A DNA stretch of 9,229 nucleotides, taken from the NCBI GenBank assembly GCA_946479665.1, contig CAMLGO010000025.1, forward strand, positions 1 to 9,229. The letters run 5' to 3'. The notes beneath the pieces were generated by a model that saw nothing but the letters and a program-made list of their open reading frames with translations, was not told the origin of the DNA and made no database searches. Positions 1 to 5,493 of this stretch are shown here, piece by piece. The translations under genes and the position numbers were made by a program. Position 1 is the first letter of the stretch, and the number at the start of each line of letters is the position of its first letter. The stretch is from an uncultured Candidatus Saccharibacteria bacterium. Its GTDB lineage: Bacteria > Patescibacteria > Saccharimonadia > Saccharimonadales > UBA6022.

Positions 1-562
1 CGATCTCGAGGGCGAGATCATTGATGTACAAGCGATGAAAGCCGACTCCATCGAGCTTGATAAGCCGAGCATAGGCAATAAAAATAAACGGATTACGATT
101 ATGAAGGAGCCACAAATTAGCGTTTGGCGCTAGCTTTCGTAGTGCGCGCAGCTCGATCGCAAGAAACGATGAAAAAACAAATAGATCCCAATCGGATTTC
201 TTCTTTATGTATTTTCGATTGAGCAAGGTGATGATTTCTTTGGCTGTGCCACGCTGTTTAACCTCGATATTGAGCAGAACTTTGCCGAAAAACTCATCAA
301 GCACTTCTTCAAGTGTCACTATCGGACTGTCGGTGTCGGCAGTCGCTTCTTGTAGCTCAGCGAGCGTCGTCGAGTGAATATAGAAGCGTTTTTTATGAGT
401 ACGCCTAAGGCTATTGTCGTGAATAAGGACCGGGACGCGGTCGTGCGTAAGGTGGATATCAAATTCAAGCATGTCAGCACCAGCTTCGACGCCGGCGCGC
501 AGTGCCTCAAGAGAATTTTCTGGCGCTACTCCAGCAGCGCCGCGGTGACCAATTATTAACAT
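1..562 (-). CDS. Glycerophosphodiester phosphodiesterase (GDPD family), 3' end cut by window edge
   Basis: Hydrolyses glycerophosphodiesters to glycerol-3-phosphate plus an alcohol, usually salvaging phospholipid head groups. 187 codons are visible from the ATG at 562; the frame stays open to position 1, so roughly the last quarter to third of a typical 230-260 residue protein is missing. The family pattern is intact: GHRGA at residues 5-9 (first catalytic His6 and Arg7), PEN at 14-16, EFD at 33-35 (metal-binding Glu33 and Asp35), HD at 48-49 (second catalytic His) and NIEVK at 99-103. No signal peptide is visible, since the HRG motif begins at residue 6, so a cytoplasmic enzyme is likely. 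An in-frame ATG at 577 would add five residues, but it overlaps a TATGAT -10-like box; the 562 start has AAGAG five bases upstream. The gene diverges from ppa. Family call is firm; exact substrate is unknown. Confidence 0.9.
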   Translation of the reverse strand, partial: MLIIGHRGAAGVAPENSLEALRAGVEAGADMLEFDIHLTHDRVPVLIHDNSLRRTHKKRFYIHSTTLAELQEATADTDSPIVTLEEVLDEFFGKVLLNIEVKQRGTAKEIITLLNRKYIKKKSDWDLFVFSSFLAIELRALRKLAPNANLWLLHNRNPFIFIAYARLIKLDGVGFHRLYINDLALEI

Positions 563-564
563 CG

Positions 565-594
565 TTGCTCTTATCATAACAGATTTGATATAGT
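565..594 (+). promoter_or_regulatory. Candidate promoter of ppa
   Basis: A TATAGT -10 box (589-594, 5 of 6 consensus) lies 18 bp after a weak TTGCTC -35 (565-570). Transcription would start near 601, leaving a leader of about 23 bases that carries the ribosome site AAAGGAGA at 608-615, eight bases before the ppa ATG. It overlaps the presumed start region of the divergent phosphodiesterase gene, so the two could interfere. Confidence 0.45.
573..578 (-). promoter_or_regulatory. Candidate -10 box for the phosphodiesterase gene
   Basis: TATGAT read on the minus strand matches the bacterial -10 consensus at 5 of 6 positions. Transcription would start near 566, only about four bases before the ATG at 562. 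No good -35 box is seen at the right distance, the best 17-bp-spaced hexamer being TCCATT. Tentative. Confidence 0.35.
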
Positions 595-623
595 AAATGG
601 AGTAAACAAAGGAGAATACTTTT

Positions 624-1154
624 ATGGCAGATTTTAATCAAATCCTGACGCCAGGTGATGTTGATGGCGGCGTAATTAACGTTGTTGTTGAAATCCCAGC
701 TGGTAGTTCACACAAAATTGAATGGAATCGCGAAAAAGCAGTTATGCAACTTGATCGTGTTGAACCTGCAATCTTTGCAAAGCCAACTAATTATGGCTTT
801 ATTCCACAAACACTCGATGAAGACGGCGATGAGCTCGATGCTTTGATTATTACCGACCAGCCACTTCCGACCGGCATCTTTCTGGAAGCAAAAGTTATTG
901 GTGTCATGAAGTTCGTTGATGATGATGAAGTTGACGACAAGGTTATTGTTGTGCCTGCAGACGACCGCAGTACTGGCAATGCGATTAACTCACTTGCAGA
1001 TATTCCACAGCAGAAGATCGATCAGATTACTCACCACTTTACCCACTACAAAGACCTTAAAAAGCCAGGTAGTACTGTCGTAAAGGGATGGGGTGACGCT
1101 GAAGAGGCGAAGGCGATTATCCACGAATCTATTGAGCGCTGGAACCAGAAGTAG
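624..1154 (+). CDS. ppa: Soluble inorganic pyrophosphatase, family I
   Basis: Hydrolyses cytoplasmic pyrophosphate to two phosphates with Mg2+, pulling polymer-forming and activation reactions forward. At 176 residues it has the same length as the E. coli enzyme. The catalytic set is visible: EIP at 23-25, Lys31, Arg45, Tyr57 in the YGFIP segment, the signature DGDELDAL at 67-74 giving metal-binding Asp67, Asp69 and Asp72, then Asp99, Asp104 and Lys106, and HYK at 141-143. No membrane segments are present, so this is not the proton-pumping type. The start is fixed by a strong AAAGGAGA eight bases upstream. It stands alone between a divergent phosphodiesterase and a convergent rel gene, with its own promoter and terminator. 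Its presence means free pyrophosphate is removed, which weighs slightly against a pyrophosphate-dependent phosphofructokinase in this cell (inference). Confidence 0.97.
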   Translation: MADFNQILTPGDVDGGVINVVVEIPAGSSHKIEWNREKAVMQLDRVEPAIFAKPTNYGFIPQTLDEDGDELDALIITDQPLPTGIFLEAKVIGVMKFVDDDEVDDKVIVVPADDRSTGNAINSLADIPQQKIDQITHHFTHYKDLKKPGSTVVKGWGDAEEAKAIIHESIERWNQK

Positions 1155-1172
1155 TACTACTTGCTCATCTAA

Positions 1173-1203
1173 AAAATAACCAGCTGAAGTAGCTGGTTAT
1201 TTT
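1173..1203. terminator. Bidirectional intrinsic terminator shared by ppa and rel
   Basis: A perfect 13-bp inverted repeat (arms 1173-1185 and 1191-1203, core AACCAGCT/AGCTGGTT) encloses the five-base loop GAAGT. An A-run (1171-1176) on one side and T-run on the other give a U-tract in both directions, so the hairpin can stop ppa from the left and rel from the right. The rel stop codon (1197-1199) lies inside the right arm. Confidence 0.85.
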
Positions 1204-2735
1204 CTCTTGCGAATAGCTTTTTCTCTGATGATGGCCGCAGCGTTGCTAATACCCTCAATAAGGCCAAGCTGCTTGAGCTGGGCACGAAGTTTGTTGCGGG
1301 CGTGAGTTGTCGTGACTAGATCGAGCCAGGCCTGTTTCGGCTGCGGGAGTTTGCGCGTCACCACCTCGACGACATCGCCGTTTTGCAGCGGTTTATCAAA
1401 CGCGTTGATACTGCCATTGACGCGGAAACTATAGGCATGTTTGCCGATGTCGCTATGGACGAGATAGGCAAAGTCGAGCGGCAATGCACCTTCGGGGAGG
1501 TTGTAGAGGTCGCCCTTTGGTGAATAGACGAAAATGCGATTGCCAAACAGGTCGATATTGAGCTGGTCCTGTGAAATCTCTTCATTATCCTTCAGGCGTG
1601 AAGCGATCTCCTGTAGCTGCGTGATCCATTGAAGCTGCGCGGGGAGTGTGGCTGATGCGCCTTTTCGTTTCGTGTAGTTCTTGCTCGACTTTTGCTCGTG
1701 ATAATGGAAGCTGGCGGCAAGTCCGCGCTCCGCGTATTCGTGCATGCCAAAAGTGCGAATTTGAAACTCGACGATTTGTTTATTTGGCGTGATAACTGTT
1801 GTATGCAGGCTTTGGTACCCGTTTGGCTTTGGAATCGCGATGTAGTCCTTGATGCGGCTGATCATCGGTTGGTACATGCTATGCAAAATGCCAAGGGCGC
1901 GATAACAATCCTCCTTGGTTTCGACGATGACGCGCAGTGCCATAAGGTCATAGATGTCATCAATGCTGCCACTAACTTTGCTGAGCTTCTTGTGAAGACT
2001 ATAGATACTTTTTACGCGGCCATTGACCTCGAATTTAATACCCTGTTTTTTAAGTTCCGATTCGACTTCGTGGCGAACGATGCCGAGCTTGCGTGTACTT
2101 TTTCCAAGACGCTTTTGCATAAGATGTTGAAGACGCTGAAATTCTTTCGGGTCGAGGTAGCTAAAAGCAAGCTCTTCGATCTGCATGCGCACACGCCCCA
2201 TGCCGAGACGATCGGCCATGGGCGCGAAGACCTCGAGGCTTTCGCGGGCGATCTTGATCTGCTTTTCTGGTTTCATATGCTGCAGAGTGGAAAGGTTATG
2301 AAGACGGTCCGCGAGTTTAATAATAATAACGCGCACGTCTTGTCCGACGGCAATGAGCAGCTTCGATAGGTTATCTTTTGTTTGCGGTAGATAACTCGAA
2401 AGGTCGCGCATGCCAGCACGGGCTTGTGACACTTTGGTGACGCCATCAACTAGGAAGGCGACGTCGCGCCCAAATAAATTCTCGATTTCGCCAAGGGTGG
2501 CTGAAGTATCCTCGACAGTATCATGTAGTACGCCGGCGAGCACGGTATCGATATCCATACCCCATTCGATTAACGTGTGGGCGACATGGAGCGGGTGGAT
2601 GATATACGGCTCGCCGCTTTTTCGTGTTTGATCGACGTGAGCATTCGAGGCGAAATCGATGGCATGCTCGAGTTCGAGCAGCTCGTTCTCCTCGTAGTGC
2701 GGCTGGGCGTAATCCAAAAGCTCACTCTTTGTCAT
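1197..2735 (-). CDS. rel: Bifunctional (p)ppGpp synthetase/hydrolase (Rel/SpoT), without C-terminal regulatory domains
   Basis: Makes and degrades the alarmone (p)ppGpp. The 512-residue protein has an N-terminal HD hydrolase domain with Arg38, His47, HDTVED at 71-76 and Asp143 in LADRLHN, all expected for active hydrolysis. The synthetase domain follows (about 190-345) with Asp263, RIKD at 294-297, the nucleotide-binding NGYQSLHTT at 305-313 and Glu323 in EFQIRT. RxKD is the signature of bifunctional Rel/SpoT rather than synthetase-only RelA. A TGS domain spans about 396-460, then WLDLV and an AR-rich stretch, and the protein ends in a basic tail (KRK). The helical, zinc-finger and ACT/RRM domains of normal 700-plus residue Rel are absent. 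The usual AAHW motif reads AASF (340-343). I chose ATG 2735; a longer frame to 2798 would run through a terminator. No clear ribosome site precedes the start. Confidence 0.93.
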   Translation of the reverse strand: MTKSELLDYAQPHYEENELLELEHAIDFASNAHVDQTRKSGEPYIIHPLHVAHTLIEWGMDIDTVLAGVLHDTVEDTSATLGEIENLFGRDVAFLVDGVTKVSQARAGMRDLSSYLPQTKDNLSKLLIAVGQDVRVIIIKLADRLHNLSTLQHMKPEKQIKIARESLEVFAPMADRLGMGRVRMQIEELAFSYLDPKEFQRLQHLMQKRLGKSTRKLGIVRHEVESELKKQGIKFEVNGRVKSIYSLHKKLSKVSGSIDDIYDLMALRVIVETKEDCYRALGILHSMYQPMISRIKDYIAIPKPNGYQSLHTTVITPNKQIVEFQIRTFGMHEYAERGLAASFHYHEQKSSKNYTKRKGASATLPAQLQWITQLQEIASRLKDNEEISQDQLNIDLFGNRIFVYSPKGDLYNLPEGALPLDFAYLVHSDIGKHAYSFRVNGSINAFDKPLQNGDVVEVVTRKLPQPKQAWLDLVTTTHARNKLRAQLKQLGLIEGISNAAAIIREKAIRKRK

Positions 2736-2745
2736 AGTATGTTCT

Positions 2746-2751
2746 AGTATA
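2746..2751 (-). promoter_or_regulatory. Candidate -10 box of rel
   Basis: TATACT on the minus strand matches the -10 consensus at 5 of 6 positions. It lies between the upstream gene's terminator and the rel ATG, where a promoter is required. Predicted start of transcription is about 2739, giving a leader of only about four bases. The only -35 candidate is the terminator T-run. Confidence 0.45.
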
Positions 2752-2767
2752 GGGTAGATGTGGCAAT

Positions 2768-2790
2768 AAAAAAACCACCAGAAAAGGTGG
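2768..2790 (-). terminator. Intrinsic terminator of the orphan gene upstream of rel
   Basis: Read on the minus strand, CCACC, a six-base loop (TTTTCT), GGTGG and then seven Ts (2774-2768) form a short but classical intrinsic terminator. It separates the orphan gene from rel, so rel needs its own promoter. Confidence 0.7.
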
Positions 2791-2794
2791 GGGT

Positions 2795-2821
2795 GCACGG
2801 GCGCCGTAGTGGCGCCCGTGC
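2795..2821 (-). repeat. GC-rich 11-bp perfect hairpin after the orphan gene
   Basis: GCACGGGCGCC (2795-2805) and GGCGCCCGTGC (2811-2821) pair perfectly around a five-base loop. It lies six bases past the orphan stop codon and has no T-run of its own; the T-tailed hairpin at 2768-2790 follows directly. It may act as the first half of a tandem terminator or as a stabilising 3' end of the message. Confidence 0.75.
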
Positions 2822-2826
2822 GGATG

Positions 2827-3162
2827 TTAGCTCGTTTCTATGCGGAGGTTATCGAGGGATACGCGCCATCCGTCTTCTGCACGCAGAAGCTCGAAATGAT
2901 ATATCTTTCCCGGCTCTGCATCCGGGAGGGTGTAGACCTTCACGGCCGACAGGCCCTCCTGTTCCTTCATGGACACTTCCTTGATGAATGATCGTGACCT
3001 GGTGCCGTTGAGTTCGACGGCAAATTTCGGCAGGGCGTCGGAGTCATTCTCGGTCTTGTTGATGAAGGCCGACATTGTCAAAGCGACGAAGCCAAAAAGA
3101 GTCCTTTCGAATTCTTCAACGTGCACGAGAGTGATCTCGGGAACGCGACTTTTTGCAACCAT
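2827..3162 (-). CDS. Hypothetical protein, 111 residues, function not recognised
   Basis: I do not recognise this protein. A 111-residue frame starts at ATG 3162, four bases after a GGAG ribosome site (3170-3167), about 28 bases downstream of a strong promoter, and ends just before two hairpins. These signals make it a real gene. The N-terminal third (about 10-36) looks helical and partly hydrophobic (LFGFVALTMSAFI) but is too short and interrupted to be a sure membrane segment. The rest alternates charged and hydrophobic residues like a beta-rich fold, ending in GKIYHFEL and GWRVSLDNLRIE. That ending loosely recalls the last strands of small NTF2-like domains, which is only an impression. 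No cysteines or metal motifs are seen. The open frame extends upstream to 3312, but that extension crosses the promoter and overlaps the gap start, so it was rejected. Confidence 0.75.
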   Translation of the reverse strand: MVAKSRVPEITLVHVEEFERTLFGFVALTMSAFINKTENDSDALPKFAVELNGTRSRSFIKEVSMKEQEGLSAVKVYTLPDAEPGKIYHFELLRAEDGWRVSLDNLRIETS

Positions 3163-3166
3163 GTTA

Positions 3167-3170
3167 CTCC
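3167..3170 (-). promoter_or_regulatory. Ribosome site that sets the orphan gene start
   Basis: GGAG on the minus strand ends four bases before the ATG at 3162. The spacing is short but usable, and it supports this ATG over the upstream in-frame ATG at 3312. Confidence 0.6.
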
Positions 3171-3196
3171 AATGCTCGAAGGGGACTAACGTATTT

Positions 3197-3225
3197 ATAA
3201 TAACATAAATATGTATATGAGTCAA
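3197..3225 (-). promoter_or_regulatory. Strong promoter of the orphan gene
   Basis: On the minus strand TTGACT (3225-3220, 5 of 6 consensus) and TATTAT (3202-3197, 5 of 6) are separated by exactly 17 bp. Transcription would begin near 3190, giving a leader of about 28 bases. This is the best sigma70-type promoter in the window by eye. Confidence 0.75.
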
Positions 3226-3228
3226 TAT

Positions 3229-3258
3229 TTTACAGAGAGAGACAAAACAGTATATACT
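3229..3258 (+). promoter_or_regulatory. Promoter of gap
   Basis: TTTACA (3229-3234, 5 of 6) and TATACT (3253-3258, 5 of 6) are spaced by 18 bp. Transcription would start near 3265, leaving a leader of about 39 bases that includes AAGGAG at 3288-3293, ten bases before the gap ATG. The -35 box lies 3 bp from the -35 box of the divergent orphan promoter. Confidence 0.75.
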
Positions 3259-3303
3259 AGGCTCAGAAATGCTAAAGCTTACTGAAAAAGGAGTGGGAAT
3301 CTC

Positions 3304-4323
3304 ATGAGCCAAGTCAACATTGCAATTAACGGGTTTGGCCGCATTGGCCGTAATGCGTTTAAAATTGCGTTTGAGCGTAGCGACGTGACAGTTGTTGCCA
3401 TCAATGATCTTACCGATACGAAGACACTAGCGCATCTTCTGAAGCACGATTCGTCGTACGGTACATATCAACACGAAGTCGGACACGACGATACGGGTAT
3501 TATTGTTAACGGCCAGCATATTGCCGTTCTTGCCGAGAAGGACCCGGCGCAACTACCGTGGGGCCAATACAATGTCGATGTCGTTATTGAAAGTACTGGC
3601 TTCTTCGTCGACCCGGCACTTGCACGAGCGCATATTGACGGCGGTGGCGCGAAGAAGGTGATTATCTCTGCGCCTGCCAAGGGTGATGGTGCTGATACAA
3701 TCGTGCTCGGCGTGAATGAGGATAAAATCGAAAATTCAACAGATGTCATTAGCAACGCAAGCTGTACAACCAACTGTATTACGCCTGTCATGGCAGTGCT
3801 TGAAAGCCACTTTGGTATTGAAAAAGCTCTTATGACAACAGTGCACAGCTACACTGCAAGTCAAAAGCTTCAGGATGCACCGGCTAAGGATCTGCGCGAA
3901 GCTCGCGCTGCGGCTGAAAATATCGTGCCTACAACAACCGGTGCGAGTATTGCAGCAGCAAAAGCACTACCTGCGCTTGAAGGTGTCTTCGGCGGTTTAA
4001 GCGTGCGTGTCCCTACTCCCGTAGTGAGCATGAGTGACTTCGCTGTTGTACTTAAGCGTGATGTAACAATTGATGAGATTAATGAAGCATTCAAAGAATC
4101 TGCAAAACTACCGTTTTATCAGGGAATCCTTGATGTTACCGAAGAAGAATTAGTCAGCAGCGACTTCAAGGGCAACAGTCACAGTGCCATCGTTGACTTG
4201 AAATTAACGAATGTTGTAGGTGGCAACCTGATCAAGGTGGTTGCTTGGTACGACAACGAATGGGGTTATAGTAACCGTTTGGTCGAGCTCGTTGCCGACG
4301 TTGGGCGAGCACTTCAGAAGTAA
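3304..4323 (+). CDS. gap: Glyceraldehyde-3-phosphate dehydrogenase, phosphorylating
   Basis: Oxidises glyceraldehyde-3-phosphate with phosphate and NAD(P)+ to 1,3-bisphosphoglycerate, the central energy-yielding step of lower glycolysis. At 339 residues it has the family's normal length. The Rossmann motif NGFGRIGR is at 9-16. The catalytic cysteine is Cys154 in ASCTTNC (152-158), with the partner His181 in TTVHSYT. The C-terminal WYDNEWGYS segment is present. Asp35 after the second strand (INDL) and the proline in LQDAP, at the position usual in NAD-type enzymes, favour NAD+ over NADP+; this is inference. The start follows AAGGAG ten bases upstream. The gene has its own promoter and a strong terminator, so it appears to be transcribed alone, although its product works directly with the operon that follows. 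Confidence 0.98.
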   Translation: MSQVNIAINGFGRIGRNAFKIAFERSDVTVVAINDLTDTKTLAHLLKHDSSYGTYQHEVGHDDTGIIVNGQHIAVLAEKDPAQLPWGQYNVDVVIESTGFFVDPALARAHIDGGGAKKVIISAPAKGDGADTIVLGVNEDKIENSTDVISNASCTTNCITPVMAVLESHFGIEKALMTTVHSYTASQKLQDAPAKDLREARAAAENIVPTTTGASIAAAKALPALEGVFGGLSVRVPTPVVSMSDFAVVLKRDVTIDEINEAFKESAKLPFYQGILDVTEEELVSSDFKGNSHSAIVDLKLTNVVGGNLIKVVAWYDNEWGYSNRLVELVADVGRALQK

Positions 4324-4331
4324 TCCACATG

Positions 4332-4368
4332 GTACTCTCGGTAAAATAGCCGAGAGTACTTTTGTTTT
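4332..4368 (+). terminator. Intrinsic terminator of gap
   Basis: A perfect 10-bp stem (GTACTCTCGG at 4332-4341, CCGAGAGTAC at 4350-4359) with an eight-base loop is followed by TTTTGTTTT. It lies eight bases after the gap stop codon and separates gap from the rpiB operon. Confidence 0.92.
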
Positions 4369-4382
4369 AAGATGAAAATGCT

Positions 4383-4388
4383 TATACT
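4383..4388 (+). promoter_or_regulatory. Candidate -10 box of the rpiB operon, placing +1 at the ATG
   Basis: TATACT (5 of 6 consensus) is followed by exactly six bases and then the rpiB ATG, so the usual start position falls on the A of ATG at 4395. The -35 is weak: TTGTTT with 15-bp spacing or TTTTGT with 17. No ribosome-site sequence lies before the ATG, which agrees with a leaderless message. Confidence 0.55.
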
Positions 4389-4394
4389 TAAGTT

Positions 4395-4844
4395 ATGAAG
4401 ATTTACCTGGGCTCTGATCATGCCGGCTTTCATTTAAAAGAAAAAGTGTTCGCCTACTTAGCAAAACATAGCTACGACGTTGAGGACGTGAGCGGACGCA
4501 CGCTCGATCCTGCAGATGATTTTCCTGAGTTTGCTCAGACTGCTGCGTTAAAAGTGATCGGTGACGACGGCAAGGATCCTCGCGCCATACTACTATGCGG
4601 CGGTGGGCAAGGTATGGCCATGGCGGCAAATCGTTTTCGTGGTATCCGCGCCAGTGTCATATGGGATGCTCATGAAGCAAAGATGACTCGTAATGATAAT
4701 GACAGCAATATCCTTTGCCTGCCTGCGCGCGTACTTGAAGGTGATGACGCGGCTTGGATGGGGATTATCGAAACGTGGCTCAATACACCGTTTGCTGGAG
4801 CGACTCGATTTGTACGGCGCAATGCGCAGATTGACGAGCTGTAG
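4395..4844 (+). CDS. rpiB: Ribose-5-phosphate isomerase B (RpiB/LacAB family)
   Basis: Interconverts ribose-5-phosphate and ribulose-5-phosphate. At 149 residues it matches the E. coli RpiB length. The start motif GSDHAG (6-11) is intact with Asp8 and His9, and the catalytic Cys68 is in place. The segment usually read as CGTGIG is here CGGGQG (68-73), replacing the conserved threonine and isoleucine; AANRFRGIRA follows as expected. DFPEF (42-46) stands where DYPD is common, and WDAHEAKMTRNDNDSN carries the usual His and Asn-rich active-site loop. It is the first gene of the operon and ends two bases before rpe. No ribosome site precedes the ATG; it may be translated from a leaderless message. 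A related sugar-phosphate isomerase role is possible given the changed motif, but the neighbouring rpe and transketolase genes support ribose-5-phosphate isomerase. Confidence 0.88.
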   Translation: MKIYLGSDHAGFHLKEKVFAYLAKHSYDVEDVSGRTLDPADDFPEFAQTAALKVIGDDGKDPRAILLCGGGQGMAMAANRFRGIRASVIWDAHEAKMTRNDNDSNILCLPARVLEGDDAAWMGIIETWLNTPFAGATRFVRRNAQIDEL

Positions 4845-4846
4845 TT

Positions 4847-5491
4847 ATGAGCATGATCGTTCCAACTATCTTGGCTGAAACAACCGACGACTATAAGTTG
4901 CAAGTGGAACATATTCACGGTTTTGCAGAACGGGTTCACATTGACATTACCGACGGCGAATTTGCACCGAGCTTCACGATTGGTCCTGCTCAGATTTGGT
5001 GGCCAGATAATTGGACGGTCGATATCCACGCGATGGTAACTCGTCCGGCTGATTATCTCGAAACACTCACGAGCCTGAAACCGCACATGATCGTATTTCA
5101 TGCCGAAGCTGAGGGTGACCTTTTGCAGATCATGGCGCGCATAAAGCAACTGGGCATTAAGGCGGGCCTCGCTTTGCAGCGCTCGACAGTTCCCGAATCC
5201 GTCGCGGCACTTATTGAAGTGGCTGATCATGTCATGATTTTCAGTGGTGATATGGGGCATTTTGGCGGACATGCCAGCTTGATGCAGCTTGAGAAAGTGC
5301 GGCTCGTTAAGAATATTAACAATGGTGCGGAAATTGGCTGGGACGGTGGTGTTGCGCTTGATAATGCGTACAACCTCACCCAAGGTGGCGTCGATGTGCT
5401 CAATGCCGGTTCGGCTATTCAGAAAGCTGCCGATCCTAAAGCCGCTTATGTTACACTAGTACAAGAAATAAATAAGCGAGGGATTCTTTAG
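4847..5491 (+). CDS. rpe: Ribulose-phosphate 3-epimerase family protein, divergent
   Basis: Expected to interconvert ribulose-5-phosphate and xylulose-5-phosphate. The 214-residue protein is a complete TIM barrel of this family. The four metal ligands are visible: His31 and Asp33 in HIDITDG, His61 in DIHAMV, and Asp166 in WDGG; Asp33 and Asp166 are also the acid/base pair. Phosphate-binding AGSAI at 187-191 is kept. Several usual residues differ: PSIL reads PTIL (6-9), the methionine of VDVMDG is Thr35, and the NPGFGG loop reads MGHFGG (136-141). The catalytic set is therefore intact, while the loop over the substrate is altered. It starts two bases after rpiB without a clear ribosome site, suggesting coupling. 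Other phosphosugar epimerases of the same fold, such as an allulose-6-phosphate epimerase, are possible, but context favours Rpe. Confidence 0.82.
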   Translation: MSMIVPTILAETTDDYKLQVEHIHGFAERVHIDITDGEFAPSFTIGPAQIWWPDNWTVDIHAMVTRPADYLETLTSLKPHMIVFHAEAEGDLLQIMARIKQLGIKAGLALQRSTVPESVAALIEVADHVMIFSGDMGHFGGHASLMQLEKVRLVKNINNGAEIGWDGGVALDNAYNLTQGGVDVLNAGSAIQKAADPKAAYVTLVQEINKRGIL

Positions 5492-5493
5492 TC

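Noticed and set aside
374..559. Plus-strand open frame inside the phosphodiesterase gene
   Set aside because: The opposite strand carries the full set of GDPD motifs, so this frame is a shadow.
1692..2369. Long 225-codon open frame on the plus strand inside rel
   Set aside because: It is fully antisense to the conserved HD and synthetase domains, resembles no protein family, and has no ribosome site; a shadow of the real gene.
2736..2798. N-terminal extension of rel to an upstream ATG
   Set aside because: The 21 extra residues would be encoded by the upstream gene's terminator and the rel promoter, are very aromatic and unlike Rel proteins, and the start lies inside a hairpin.
3163..3312. 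N-terminal extension of the orphan protein to an upstream ATG
   Set aside because: It would cross both divergent promoters and overlap the gap start; the shorter start has GGAG and a fitting promoter.
4670..5383. 237-codon open frame on the minus strand across rpiB and rpe
   Set aside because: Antisense to two conserved enzymes with no recognisable product or start signals; a by-product of codon usage.
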